A stretch of DNA of 64,000 nt from Dichomitus squalens LYAD-421 SS1. Lineage: Eukaryota; Basidiomycota; Agaricomycetes; Polyporales; Polyporaceae. Of the stretch, positions 46,749 to 60,000 are shown in pieces. A program made the translations under genes and the position numbers. The notes beneath the pieces are model-generated. The model had not been told where the DNA came from and did not search any database. It was given only the letters and a program-made list of their open reading frames with translations. Within the stretch, counting starts at the first letter, position 1, and every line of letters starts with the position of its first letter. The stretch lies in the NCBI RefSeq assembly GCF_000275845.1, contig NW_006766920.1, positions 1 through 64,000 of the forward strand. Direction: 5' to 3'.

Positions 46749-48537
46749 TTTTTTCCGCCCTGTTCACTGCCACTCGTTCGTTGTCAAATATTGCATCTTC
46801 CCGATACGTACCACTCCTTTGCATCGCATCGATTGTTGGCGTTCCGGGCTTGCGTGGGGCGTGATCGCTCCCGTGGGTGCGATTCGCGTAGTCACTCTCC
46901 CTCATCCCAACCTTTCCTCCCGTGACATGCTGTCCCGCATCCCTTTCACTCAACCATATTCATCGGTACATCGCTTCTCCTGCAATCCTGCGCGTTCCCT
47001 TCTGCTGGCATAAAGTAAAGCTGTAATCGCCGTCGTCTTTGCCTTCATGTGTACTACAATCGTCTCGAACTAGGATCCGTGGTGCTGCCTGTGCTTAGGC
47101 TGTGTAGTCTGTTACATTAGTCCTCCCTCCCCTCGTGCGGTGTCTGCTTGCGATAGCGACGTCGCCGATTAGCGCTGTCTTTCATTAGTCTCTCAGTTGT
47201 GTCGATGTAGAATCGCCGAAATGGAATGAGGATGCGCGGAGAGTCAAAGACCAGTCAGTGTTTATAATGCCTGGCAAGTCGCCTAGGGATTGGAAGGCTT
47301 ACGAGACGACTTCGCCGACGAAGACGGCGGACGAGAACGGTGAAGTATCAGCATGATTCACAGAGAATATGCCAAGCAATGGCATACTCCGCAGGCTCAG
47401 GCATTTGTTATATAATGCTTATGTGACGGGAACAGATCTGCTAAACTATCACGTTTACCCAGGGATGAACACAATGGTCTTAGTAGTGGTGTGTGCCGAT
47501 GATAAGTTCGGCAGCGCTGGTGTAGTCTCAGAGAGACATGGAGGCACAGTATGGGATGTTGCTCTGACCATGATTTGCTTGTGTCCATTTGGACGTTTAA
47601 AGGTTGTCGATTCAAGTATATGTCTTCCTGGAAGTTTGTATCAACGAAAGTCCGATACTTCTGAAATGGGTAGATTGTCAGTCGTGCGGACGCATCGTCT
47701 AGGCTGGGCCGATATCATCCGCTACTGACCCTGCTCAATATCCGAAAGCAAAGAAAAATGCCCTCCGAGACGTCACTTACAAAGTGCTTCCGGGCCAGCT
47801 TAGTGTACGTAAGAACCTGGCTCACCCTTCAAGCTTCAAGTATCACTAATGTAGTCCAAGGTCAGGGCCTATGACTCGGATGGCGCGGGGGCTAGTATTC
47901 TGAAGCTCAGTAATCTGTCTTTCAGATCCAGTCGAGGAGACCATCATCCTTGGGGGGCAAAACACCTCCATGCTAAGGCTCTCCGAAGTCCCTAATAGCG
48001 ATATCGGCTTTCTTCCGGGGCTATACAAGGATAATACTTGAGCTGGAGGGACAACATGGGAAACTATGGCAGTTGCAGGCACAGGCATCGGCTTCTTGAA
48101 CATTCGCCTGGATCCTGAAAATATCATGAATGTCATAATGAACAGGATAATATCTTTCATATTAGACGTCCATGCGCACCTGCTGAACGACAGAAATAAT
48201 GTTCTCCGCCGCCGCTGCAGATACTATGATCGTGCTACCCAAACGTCGACATGTCATATTAAGAAAATTTGGGTCATCAACTGAGATATTGTTGTTGCCG
48301 GCCCGATACTCGTATAGTGGTTAGCTCGCGCCTTCCCCTTTCTACTGAGCAGACGATCCAACGGATCAAGGGGTGTTGAGTATGCTTTCTGGATATGGCA
48401 GCTGCCGCGTGGAACCGTAAGCGGGACTGAATTCTAGATCTCGCGTCTCCCACGCCGCGTTGACGTTTAGCGCGCCGTCTGCTTAACGTCGTGCTCCTTC
48501 TTCCCCGGATCCCCGTCCCTTGAACTCCTAGGGCAAC
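46749..48537. other. 1.8-kb intergenic interval
   Basis: NAP1 3' region and upstream region of the zinc-finger gene. Short ORFs occur (plus 47,369-47,728; minus 47,846-48,160) without family resemblance. A tRNA D-arm-like string GTATAGTGGTTAGC at about 48,312 has no matching B box or acceptor stem. Confidence 0.5.
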
Positions 48538-51500
48538 ATGCCCGAACGATCATATTCCGAGCTCGCAAACTGGAGTGGCAGCGTCTCTTCGGCTGCAGGA
48601 ACCGTACACAATCTCGACATTGTCAAATTTCCCTCACCATCTTCATCGCGCTTGGGAACCGCTTCTTCGCCGAATCCAGATATTCATACTACCTTTGGCC
48701 ACAGAGATTCTCGTACGCAAGTCCCATTGTCGTCGGTTACCGCATCAACCTCGAAGACAGGAGTCGCTATGGACGGGACACGCTCGCCAGCGGGAGAGAG
48801 ACCGCAGGATCCAGCAATCGTGGCTGTGATGAACTCAGACGTGTCCGAGAAGACGAAGGTGGGTATCCGTCATGATCTCAAGATGGCGAAAGTGGTTCAA
48901 GTATTGACTCGAACAATTGCCGTTAGGACGCGACGCGACAACGCTTGAGCGCTGAACACCCTAGCGATTTGCCCATGGGCGTTGCAGCAGAGGTGCGCTT
49001 TTGTACTCCTTCTGACAAGTGATAGGCTGCTACTGACCAACGGACGCGTAACTGTAGCGAGTTCCCAACGGATCCGGTCACCCACCCGAAGCACCGTCTT
49101 CCCCCTCCCATCCGCAACCGAACTCAATCTCGCCGCGCAAGCCGCCGAGTAAGGCTGCACATCCGCCACGACGCTCATTCCAAACAGACAGCGGCGGATT
49201 GACGGGACCTCCTGTGGGTGATGACGACGACACTAACTCCTTGATGGACGCGGACGGGGAGACCGACCACGAAAGTTCAGTCTCCGTCTACCCTATTCAG
49301 AGCAATATGGGGTCATCAAGCTCTACCACGAACGTAAGTTGGCCTCGGGAACGCCAGCTGTATCTAACCCGACGTTCAGCAGACCGATACGAGGGACTCG
49401 ACCGAGGCGACCACAGTCATGCGCACCTCTCCCGTTAACAGGAGACAAAAGCGGGCAAGCAAAGGGTCATATAACGGCCAGTTCATGGATGCTGCGCAGA
49501 AGTACTACGTAGCGTTATCGGCGAGTTGATTCATTTCGTGCACTGCGGCAGATGTTGACGCCACGCTTGCGACACCAGCCATCTGCCCAACCCTCCGCTG
49601 CAGGTCTCTCTCCCTCCACCGCGCCCTCCGGTGCCTATTCTCAAAGCCAGGCGCAGCTCATGTCTGCGGGCGGTCGTGTCGTATGTGATCTATCGCGTCG
49701 TTTCCAGATGACAGACTGACTACAGCATGTGTTGCAGTCCTCGTCTCGCCGTCGCCGTCGGTCAAGCTCATTCACCTCGCCGGAAATTCCCCTGTCAGCA
49801 CTTGCTAGCTCCTCTAGACCGGCGAAGAAGCGTCGGCCCAACCTGGCCTACGTCGAGGTCCCTCCCCTTCCCCCGGGGCGCCGCCGGGCATCGTATCGCC
49901 CTGCCTCGGAGATCCGCACGCTTCAGGACCAGATGCGGCACGTGCCCTCAGACGAGGAAGAGGCTGGAGCTGACTACGCTGCGGGCCTCGGGTGGGCGCT
50001 GAACACCGCGGCGGCATCGAACGGACGGCAGGTGAGCGCGTCGCCAGCGAAGTCAGGGCGGCGGTCGGTGCGGAGACGCGTGACGGAGCCGGTGGCGCAA
50101 GAGATGAGCACGAGCGTGCGGTCCGACCGTGCGATGAGTGTGACTGTGCCAAAGAAACGTGGTCGGCCTCCGAAGGTCATCAAACAGAGGGCCGACGAGG
50201 CAGAAGTGGAGACCCGGCCATCTCGCAGAGCGAAGGCGAAAGGGAAGGACAGGGCGTACGAGGCTGATTCTGAGCCAGCGGACAGTGACGGCGAGGATGA
50301 GCGTCGACTCGCAGGGCAAGACGAGGAGCAGGCGGAGGACGACAGTGGCCACGTTCTCGCAGACGAGATGGATGCGGAACCAGCGCCGGCGGCAGACGCG
50401 TTAGAGGAGTTCTTCCCGTCCGTGAGGATCGACATCGACAAGTATCCACTGGCGGCGGACGGGGTGCTGCATGTGGCATTCCGACGGCTGCTCATTGGGA
50501 GTAAGAGTCTTCATTGGCCTCCTCGCAGCGAGCAGAGCGTGACGTCGAGCCTTCCACAGGCACCGCCTGTACTTGAACCGGCATCCAAGGTGGACGCGAC
50601 GGCTACGTCTTTTCCAGCTCGAAAGAAGCCCTCGATATCCTCAGCTGTGCCACTTCGCTCGTCTTCCATAGCCATGTCTCAGTCCTCTTCGTCTGTAACA
50701 CCCACGACTTCGTCCGCCACGAAGGTCCGACAACCGATCAAACCTCTTCCGAGACGTCACGTATCCAAACAGCACACAGCTCACCTGGCCCATGACGCCA
50801 ATACACCACCTACTGCTCACGCTTCGACGAACACTGAAGCTGCATCTCCCGAGAGTCCAGCTAAACGAACGCGTCTCCGAACGTCACGCACGTCATCGAC
50901 GCTGACGGCTCCTGTACAAACACCTCTGAATTCTGCGTACGCGTCGTCAATGTTTCAGCTATCTCCCCTTCGAAGTTCTGCCGTCGTCTCACAGAGCACA
51001 TCTACCGTCGCGTCCCAGCCAACTGTTGCAGCCCCCCATTTCTCTCCTACGCCATCACAGCCCTCTCCAACACGTCCATCAGCTCTTCCTCAGCCCTTTC
51101 CTGGCTTCTTACGGACGGACTCTCAGCAGAGCATCGACTTTGGCGCGTCGTTCGCGGATTGCGACATGTTCTCCATTTCCTCTACTGCCGTTGGGCCAAG
51201 TTCCAGCCCGCATCCTCTGCCTTCACAACAGCAGTTCGGATCACAACCGCCGTCCACTGAGTTCCGGACTCTGCAAGAGATCCTCGAATACGTGGAGGAC
51301 AACGGGCTTCAAACCGAATTTCCCCAGACCGGTAGCGAGGTGGGGAACGAGCTCAGGCAGGCGACTTTTCAACTCGAGAAGGCGCAAGCTCTGGCGCTGC
51401 CATCACCTTCGATTATCTCTGGGGGCGAGTTCCTCGCACAGTCAGGACTAGGCACTCTCGAAGAGTGTGGCAGTGTCTATCCTTGGATGCTTGAAGGAAT

Positions 51501-53240
51501 CGGCCAGCTGAGCGCAGACGTGCAAGCGGGCTATTCAAGCGGCTTCATAGACCCGTCTCTTCTTGGAGGATCAGGTCCCAACGCATCCGTGCAGCTAGAG
51601 GCACACCCGCCCTTGTTATCTCCCCAGACATCTCAAGAGTCGGGCCCCGTCGCAGGCCCCTCCCGCGTCCCGGAGGGTCGCCGCCAGCCGTCGCTCGAAG
51701 GGTATTCTCGGACGCGCTCGCGCTCGTCCTCTCGGACAGGCTCTCCTACGACGCCCTGGGAATCGGCACCGAATGGACCCCAGCGACAGTTCTCTGTGCT
51801 GTCTCGAGACTTACCTGCTGTCTACAAGGAGGGGAAGCGGATGCGCCGTCCGACGGAGCGCGCGATATCCATGCGCCATGCACTCGAGATCACCGACGAG
51901 AGCGAGGATGAGTTCCTGCCTAGCACCCCTGACAAGAAGAGGAGCGTGCCGGGGAGGGAAAGGGGAAGGGGGAAAGGCCAAGATGCCGGAAAAGATCAAG
52001 CGAAGAAGGGCGCGGGGAAGGGCAAGGGCAAAGAGAAGGCTATCGAGATGACCGCCGATGAATCCATGTCTATCAGGCAGCTAGTGGAGGAGCCGACGTT
52101 CTGTCATCAGTGCAGGAACAAGACCCTCCGGGATAAGATGCGCTGCACGTCCATCCGGGCCTCAGGGCAGAGATGCGGCTTGCGATATTGCCAGCGGTGC
52201 ATTGAGCTCAGGTATGTGTCAGGTCTCTTTTCCATTTCGAGTTGTATATGTACGGCACCTGGCGTCTGCGGTTTCTTGCTCGTAACCTTGACGATGACCT
52301 CTGACGTGTGGTCTCCCTTGATAGGTATCCCGATGTATCGTTCGACTCCTATGCCGTCCACTTTGTCTGCCCGCGTTGCCAAAATATTTGCAACTGCACG
52401 GCCTGCGCTCGTCAAAGAAACGAGCCTTACATATCCCTCCGCGTTGGAAAGCTACCGAAGGCTGGCCCCGCGCTCATGAAGGAAGCTGAGAGAATTCCCA
52501 CTCCCAATCGTATATCACGCCAGCAAGTGCCTTCACCTCCCCCTTCCAAGCTCGACCTGGTTCCTGAACAGTTCTTCGGAATAATCTACGGCTTGCAAGG
52601 GGAGCGTATGGGGCAGGGCTATATTGCTGATATTCCACGGGTTGTCATCGAGCAACAGACAAACGCTACAGCTACAACGAATGATGCGCGCGCGCCAGTT
52701 CGACGGAAGCAACCACGGCAGTTTGGCAAGCCTATTGCGTATATCGGCAAACGGCGAGTTCCGTTTGTGTTACTCGACCCGACCAAGCACCAACCACACC
52801 TTCCTTCGGCGGATACTGCGAAGTTTCAAGATCCGCATGAGCACGACTCAGTCGTCGAGATCGGCCAGTCTGCTATCTCACCTACGCCGCTCGAAATGCT
52901 GCAAGTTGTCAAGCCCGGCCAATCGATCGAGAAGGCACCATCGGGCCCACCGCTACCTCCACGTCGAACGTATATAGGCGATCGCTCGGCACTTGACAAG
53001 GGCACGTATGTATCCATGGACGAGCTCATCAAGCGCGCCCTTCGAGCGGAAGAGGATGGCTCGCTTTCAGACTTACCTTTTGTGGACGACCGGGAAGGCG
53101 TCACGGATGTCGCGCCTCCCGTGAGCGCGCAGCACAGCGCCCTGGACGTGCAGTGCGCCATTGCGCTCGCCTTCCATAGATTACAAGCCTCGCCGAAGGA
53201 CCAGGCAAAGGTCGCGGCGGCGGATGCGGTGAGAACTTAG
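48538..53240 (+). CDS. CDCA7-like zf-4CXXC_R1 zinc-finger protein with AT-hook
   Basis: Likely chromatin protein of the CDCA7 class, which in animals recruits the HELLS/LSH remodeller for DNA methylation maintenance. Seven exons keep frame exactly: 48,538-48,858; 48,927-48,992; 49,058-49,333; 49,380-49,508; 49,552-49,680; 49,738-52,211; 52,325-53,240, giving 1,436 residues. Long disordered Ser/Pro-rich regions; basic RRRRRSSS; AT-hook KKRGRPPKV near residue 445; Lys/Gly-rich GKGKGKEK before the zinc finger. The finger (about 1,095-1,170) reads CHQCRNKT, RC, CGLRYCQRCIELRYPD, then FVCPRCQNICNCTACARQ, with all four CxxC-type pairs. The residue after CHQC (Arg) and the Arg before Tyr in ELRYPD correspond to positions mutated in human ICF syndrome. 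Ends ADAVRT. Confidence 0.87.
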
Positions 53241-53744
53241 TTGGTGGGCCTTTCTTGACGAACCATCGAATGTCGCTCATCTCTTGTTCATCTTGACCTC
53301 GAATTTGACGCAGTCTCTCATACATAGTTATTTCACTTATAACGTTTTGTCCTCAACTTTGTTATGCGATGCGGAGTACTCTGGGCTGCCACCTCTACCT
53401 TATCTTACATTCAATACCTGGACACTTGATTATTCACTGGCCGATTACCCCGACGATACAAATCTAATGCTGGAGAAAGAGCAGATATAGCTAGCCGTGT
53501 GTGAGTTTCATGTGAATGAAATCTGGCGAGCTAGGCTGGGAAGACGGGGACTTTGGCTCCTACAGAGAACTGGTGGAAACGGGACATTGGCAGTAGGGAC
53601 CCTGTTGAAACACAGTAGGCGCAAGTTTCTAGGAATCTATTAAAAACGTAGGACAATCTCTTACGCGCACTCAGGCCATCCTTCCTCGCTGGCGACAGAT
53701 AGCGATTTCGTTCGTAAAGTCGTGTCCGAATACATGCTTCATTG
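53241..53744. other. intergenic between convergent genes
   Basis: About 500 AT-richer bases between the zinc-finger gene and the minus-strand membrane-protein genes. Nothing recognised. Confidence 0.5.
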
Positions 53745-54778
53745 TCATGGCAGCCTTGCGACGTTGTTGGACGTGCTGAGATTTGCCGTGCGCCGATGTT
53801 CACGACAGTCACCACGATACATCCAGGCTCCCACTAGCAGCCTTTGTAGGCCATTCATAGGAAGATATAAGGCTCGTCTCCTGGTCCACCGGGCCAGCAT
53901 TGCCAGGGGTATCGAAAACAGGAATGCATACGCCGGATACTGATGCAAGTCCTGCAAGATCTGTTGTCAAGAGTCTGACCGAGACATTTGTACGAGTCGA
54001 CTCACTGGTCCGTGGATTTCGTTCGCTAGATGTGTGATGCAGCGTACCCAATCATCCTTATAAGAGTCGGGCAGCAACGCGTCGCAGAACTGCATTCCGT
54101 TCATCCCGTTCAATATCGTCGCGGAAGTGATAGTCCAGGTGGTTTCATCCGACCACAGATTGTCGTGCCACCATACCACTTTCTGCCAAAGACTGCCGGA
54201 GCTGTAGGCATCTGTAGACAAAGTCTGCATCGCTTCGCTGTCGCCATACCGACAGCACCTACCCTCAGGCAAGGGGCTTGGGCTTTGATTTCGGCAAGGT
54301 TGTCACGGACTCGCTTATGTAGGCCTACGTTCTCCGGCACCTGCATCAAAGCCTTGAACCTTTGGGCGGCCAGCTCAATCACGAGAAGATTCTCGTCATG
54401 ATAAATCATGTCTCTCTGCTTGAGGTGAGTGTCAATGCCCGTCGAAAGCACTGAAGCGGCCCACAGAGTATATCTCCTTCAGGCGCAGAGACGTCAACCT
54501 GGGTCGAAACGCAGTGGTCTGCAGTATCGATAGTAGCGATGCACGACGTATGCCATGGCAAACGTAGGTACGGGGGCGAAGCTTATCCACTTCCACGTAG
54601 CAGCATCATCAGGTCTAAGAAGGAGACTGTGTAGAGTATTTGCACTCACCGAGATGCGACGTACCCGAGAGTTGTGGTATGGTGTGAGTTGGACTGAGTT
54701 GAGGAGCTCTGGAGACTTTGGGAGAGCAATGTCCTCGTATGAGCTGAGATCTGATGGAGACATTGCTTGCCGTGTCAT
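53745..54778 (-). CDS. unknown membrane-associated family, paralog A (possibly decaying)
   Basis: I do not recognise the family. The start at 54,778 gives MTRQAMSPSDLSSYEDIALP. Shared blocks with paralog B: HRYYR after a hydrophobic segment (WISFAPVPTFAMAYVV); SSGSLWQKVVWWHDNLWSDE; THLANE; and SIPLAMLARWTRRRALYLP followed by MNGLQRLLVGAWMY. Intron chain inferred, including one of 52 bp near 54.45-54.51 kb with a weak GTTGAC donor. Compared with B it lacks the hydrophobic GLYGVAFVSIM segment. After WMY it diverges completely and stops within about 25 residues (NNVARLP). That suggests truncation or frame loss at the 3' end. Probable tandem duplicate of the neighbouring gene. Confidence 0.55.
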
Positions 54779-55557
54779 TGCGTAACTAGTGAGATAGTCG
54801 TTTGAGTTGCTACAGACCTGCTGTCGACAAACACAAGACTAATGAGGGGGGGTCAGAAACAACGTGGTATGCCTGCCGTGGATTGTCCCCGTCGGTGTCG
54901 GCACAAAATCGGACATCGGACCGCTGTCCAGATAAAGCCCACGCTCTATCCGTTCTGAAAACCCGTAACTATATCTCACGAAGCATATTCATCCGATGTG
55001 TCTTCGATCGCACGCGATTGCTCCTCGAGCAGAACACACATGCTGACAAGAGTGGTTATGCCTATGAAACATTGTGTTGTGGGATATAGACGGGATGGCT
55101 GACATTCTGGAAACAACGTTACTTTTGCGATCATTCCCTAGTTTGACTGCAATGCGGACTGGCTAGAGCATGGACCCCTTGGCCAAGTCCTCATGTTGCG
55201 TCTTTGTGTATTTGAGAGTGCGGTGATTGTGGTGTGCCACTTACCAAATTGGAGACGGTTTCGCAAACTGGACACGGATGGCGAGACATGGTACATCTCC
55301 TGCATGGCCTTCTACCGACTCACATGTATCTATCTTCCCAGAACGCCGTACCGTCATATATAAGGAGACAGATACGGTACAGACGTCGGCGGCAACCTCG
55401 CCCCCGATCTCGCGACATGCCCTCGCGTCATGTGACAAGGTATAGACAGATGAACAGCTGACCGGACCAGGCGTCAGTCGAGCGCATCGTCTAAAAGCAA
55501 CACAACGAGCACATACCAGTCCAGAATCCGAGGTAAGTATTCAGCAGAGCATGCCAA
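54779..55557. other. intergenic between tandem paralogs
   Basis: About 780 bases. Short ORFs only, nothing recognised. Confidence 0.5.
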
Positions 55558-56751
55558 TCATACGGGATCGGGTGGCGAGGACTCGTATTCAATACCCATC
55601 TCCTTGAACTCCTCGTCAAAGTCGCCGAATACGTCGATCATCAGACGCGCAGCGACATCCTTCTCCCGTATCCTTCGAAGATATCCAAATTCCCGAAACC
55701 CAGCAGGAAGCTCCACATACATCCATGCTCCAAGAAGCAAGCGCTGCCAGCCGTTCATAGGCAGATACAAGGCCCGGCGTCCTGACCAGCGTGCAAGCAT
55801 CGCGAGCGGGATGGAGAGGCCCATGCCCCATTCAAGCGCCATAGACAGCCGTTCCGCCTATGTATTCGGTGCCACAGCATGTCAGCGAGCTTAACCGAGA
55901 CAAGTGACAGAGATGAGATGAAAACTTGCTCGTCTGGAACTATAATTTGCAAGATGAGTAGCACAGATTTCGAGGTCTTCGCGCGGGAGTGCGCTGATAG
56001 ACTGTTTCTCGTCGAGCCTGAGAAGGAGTAAGAGGGCCCATTTATTGAAGGTGTCCTGGTTTGACCACATGCGGTAGTCCCACCAGGCAAATTTCCCAAA
56101 GAGGCCTAATGAACTGTAATCGCCTACGAGACCGTCAGCCTCACGCCGGCCCTTCGTACTCGCGCGCACATTGGTATACATACCGTCACGTACTCGCTTC
56201 ATAATCTGCGCTATTTCAGGTTCCACTGAGAGCGACCTGAATATCTGGATTCCTTCCGGGTTGTTGAACGTGGCCGCAGCACGATCTCCGGCACGCTCTA
56301 GGATGTGAAGGCGTTTATCATCGATTATGTCGCCGAGCACAATTCCTTGATGTAGTGTCCCCATTATCGAGACGAACGCTACACCATACAACCCAGGCAG
56401 CTTCAGTGGCGTAAGAGGGGGTAAGCGTCGAGGTCTGTGGCGCCGGTAGTAACGGTGCAAGGCATATGCGGGTGGGAAGGCAGCAGTTGGCCACCACTGT
56501 AGCCACTATGACACTCGGTATAAGTTACTCAGTTTGAATGGCCAGATATGGAACAGATTCTTTACATTGAAGCCTTTTGCTAAACTCGTTGGCTGCTCTT
56601 CAAGTAGTAGGTGGTCTGGCTGCGGCAGATCACTGAGAGTGCTAGTAGTGTCACAGCTTGTGGGATTCGGTAGTGGATGGGTAGCGTCGAGCTTCCTAGG
56701 TAGTGAGTGCAATGGGCCATCCGACAGTGTTGTCCGATCACTGTTGCTCAT
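55558..56751 (-). CDS. unknown membrane-associated family, paralog B
   Basis: Function unknown. The start at 56,751 gives MSNSDRTTLSDGPLHSLPRK. After a 68-bp intron the frame continues WWPTAAFPPAYALHRYYRRH. Then come a hydrophobic LYGVAFVSIMGTLHQG, a soluble stretch (ILERAGDRAAATFNNPEGIQ), YSSLGLFGKFAWWDYRMWSN, and the strongly conserved SIPLAMLARWSGRRALYLP followed by MNGWQRLLLGAWMYVELPAG. The tail is acidic (FGDFDEEFKEMGIEYESSPP), TGA at 55,558-55,560. Probably 300-350 residues with two or three membrane-embedded hydrophobic segments. An upstream frame (56,996-56,805, ending at a consensus GTGAGT donor in compatible phase) could be an extra 5' exon. All blocks appear intact. Confidence 0.7.
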
Positions 56752-57084
56752 GATGTATGTTCCAGTGAGTAAGGAGGTGCAGAGACAAACCCACAGGGCT
56801 CAACTCACGTGGCGATGCCGAGTTTGGTGATTATTGCCTTTACGTAAGCATTAATGGGTCGGAGCTGCCAGAGGTTCAACTCCCTGGTACATGATGCAAC
56901 TCTTTTCGCACAACCTGCTTGCGGCGGAAGATCATCCTCAGGCTTCATCTGGGACTCGGGACGCATCGTCGCATCATAGTTATTGAGATACACCATTTGC
57001 TCCAATGATAGGAGTCGCTAAGTACACGAACAACTGGATTCGCTACAATGGAAGACTTGTAATAATGGTACGAGTAGTCAGCCT
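56752..57084. other. short interval with a possible 5' exon of paralog B
   Basis: A minus-strand frame at 56,996-56,805 (motif CTRELNLWQLRPINAYVKAI) ends in a GTGAGT donor. It could splice to the acceptor ahead of the codons for DRTTLSDG in paralog B. The alternative is a relic of another gene. Confidence 0.35.
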
Positions 57085-60000
57085 TTACTTCCATTCCACG
57101 CTGTGCGGCTTGTTCAAGTCGAGATTGAGTGCTTTGATGACCAGTCTGTAGACATGAGAATCATACTGCCATGCAGCTGTCTGAACGCCGTCGACCGTGA
57201 CTTCCGTCGGCAACGTCTGAGCAGCTCCCAAGACGGTCACAGTATGGAGCCGCTGTGTGATCCAGTAGTCTCCGTTGGGATATATTGTCACTGCCCCCTT
57301 CCGGGCCTTCATCGTAAGCGTTGTGTTAGGCGTAGGAGGAACCGTCTCTCCGTCGTCAATGTAAGCTGTTCCAAATGCATATCCGTCCGCAGCCTGCGCC
57401 ACGAGGAGGGAATATGGGCCTTGCCGCGTCTGGGCAATGGTGTACGCTGGTTCTTCGTGAAGTAGAATTGCAGATCCGTCGCGGATGTGCACGTTAATGT
57501 GCCCGAGGGGCGCACCTAACGTAGTGTTCGTTGATATGGAAGCGTTGACGACCTCCTGAGTATACCAGTCGCGCCAGATCACGCGACCCTGTCCCGGAAA
57601 GATACCTGGAATCCAATTTAGATCCAATGTCAAGCGGCACGAGAACATTGCAACGGAACTGACCATCCACTGAGGAGACATTCGGGGTAAGAACGGGTGT
57701 GACTAGCAGGTCCCTTCCGATGAGATACTGGCGGTCCACGGCGAAGAGCTCGGGCTCGTCGGGGAACTCAAAAAAGAGCGCACGGATGGGCGGGCTCCCG
57801 TGAAGCGATGCATTCGCGAACAGTGTGTACTGAATGGCCGAAGCACACATAACGGAGAAATTTGGTCAGAATTCGAGCACAGCACCTGCATAACGGAGAA
57901 GTGGATCGTACCCAGTAAGGGAGCAAACTGTAGCGGACGCTGATAGCGGTGCGGGAAGCATTCGCCACGCTGTCCCAGCGATACGGTTCCTGCGAGAGCG
58001 CGCTTCGGACATTGTGGTTCCTGTAGAAGGGCAGGAACGCGGACAGCTGCATCCAACGGTTGCAAAGCTCTTCGTCGGTGTTCCCTTGGAACCCGCACGT
58101 ATCTGCTCCAACAAAGGGGATCTGGTAGAGCTGGAATTGGAGGACGCCTTGGATGCTGAGATACATGTATTGCCACTTGCTGATGTTGTCTCCGAGCCAG
58201 TGACCAGTCCACTTTCCAGAGCTGGGGAACGTGGAACGACTAATCAAGAACGGCCGCTTCCCCGGGTGAATGTCGAGCAGAGCGAGGTGAGTGGCCTTCT
58301 CCTCCATGAGCCCCCATACGTTGTGAACATCTAACTCTACGACTCGGTTCGCATGGGTCGCGTTTGTAGAGACGGTATGCGTGGACAAGATTCCATCCGC
58401 TGCCGTCACCAAGGTGTTAGCATCCGCATGCTATGACAAACAAGGTGCGCACCATTGTGGATAGCGTACGGCGGAGTATTGAGGTTTACGCCAGACTCGG
58501 CTGCAGCACCAAGACCGCGCTTCGAGAGCGCATTAGCTGCGCTGTTATTCCCAAACGTCAATGTACCGTTGATTGTGATATTCCCGCTTGGACCCCAGAT
58601 CGTTGCGTTGTACCTGGAGATTACCGCAATAAGTCCCGACATGAGGAACAGGAGCTTCATATGAACCACACGAACCCTTCAGGATAGTCAGTGACCAAGT
58701 TCCCGGGAGTTCCGGGGAAGAACTGAGTCGGAATGGTCGCCGCTGTCAGATTAGCACCAGTCCCGCTGCCCAGCGGCCGATTAAGCGTTCATTGAAACGA
58801 CGAAGATGCGGACCCAACGTAAGCTTACCATGAGCCGATACAAAACGAGGAGGGCTCGTTCATGTCTAGCCATATGCCCGAATAGTTGACGCCAGATTGG
58901 GACCAGTTTCGCAAGGCTTCCGTCCAGAACGACTGGGTATTGTTCGCGAACCAGTCCGGGAAAACCTGCGAAGGCCATCGTCGATGTGCGAACTTACGGC
59001 AGCGCGTGAGCAGGACTCGTTACGCACCGTGTACCCCGGCCACACCTGACCGAGGTACTGAGAGCCATCCGGATTCTTGAGGAAAACGTCGCTAATCGGC
59101 AAGGTAAGCGAGATGGGTGATAGAGCGATCTTACCCCAAGACAACGGAAAGTTCACGCACAGTTCAGTGCCCCTAGAGTACGGGTCGTACTGCGCGTGGA
59201 CATGTCAATCGCACGGACAGGCGGCAGCACGAAGCTTCCTTTACGTACCACGTCGGAGTCATTGACCAGGATTGGGATGGCGGCGTCGACAATGGGAATA
59301 TAGTGTTGCTGATTGGCGGTCTGTACCAGGCTTAGAATGAGGCTTTCTCCAGACGCGCGAAATGGAACGGCAATATCTCACCAGCTCGTCAATGAACGCC
59401 CGTACTTCTTCGGCGGGGAAGCTGACGGGGTCTGTCGTGAAGTCGCGGATAGCATGATACAGGTCAATGTCATTCCACATGACCTCCAGTGGAATGTTCG
59501 CCTCGCGCATCTTCACCACTTGATCCCTCGTGTCGTTCACGTCACTGTAGCCCCACCGAGAGAGTTGAAATCCGAATCCCCAGGCGGGTAGCCACGTAGG
59601 GTGGCCGATGAGGTCTCCATATTGTTCGATGACCTTCTGAGGACTAGGTCCAGAGAAAAAGTAGAAGTCAAGCGTGCCGCCGAGGAGCCGGTATTCGATC
59701 ACCGAGACCGGAGAAGAAGGGGGCGTCAGCAGGAGGATATCAGATCCCGCGGCACTGTGGGAGAAGGCGAAGTCGTATCATGTGCGTCAGTCTATGGTCC
59801 GGTGGGCATTTCCAGGGAAAACTCATACCCAAAGTGAAAAACACCGTGAGATTGAGAGTGTCTTGTCGTCTGGTTGTAACGGTGTTCCAAGTAGATGGGG
59901 TGCGAGCCATACCTAACCGAGAGGCCTGCGTGAGGTCGAACTTAGATCGTCGTATTGAAGAACTCACACATTCTGGTTTATAGGATCCGGGCTGTCCCGT

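Noticed and set aside
47846..48160. 104-codon minus-strand ORF
   Set aside because: Some coding-like composition, but no domain, partner exon or paralog could be found.
48295..48375. tRNA-like sequence (GTATAGTGGTTAGC D-arm motif)
   Set aside because: Only an A-box-like D-arm string is present. There is no B box (GGTTCGA-type), no plausible T-arm and no acceptor stem pairing.
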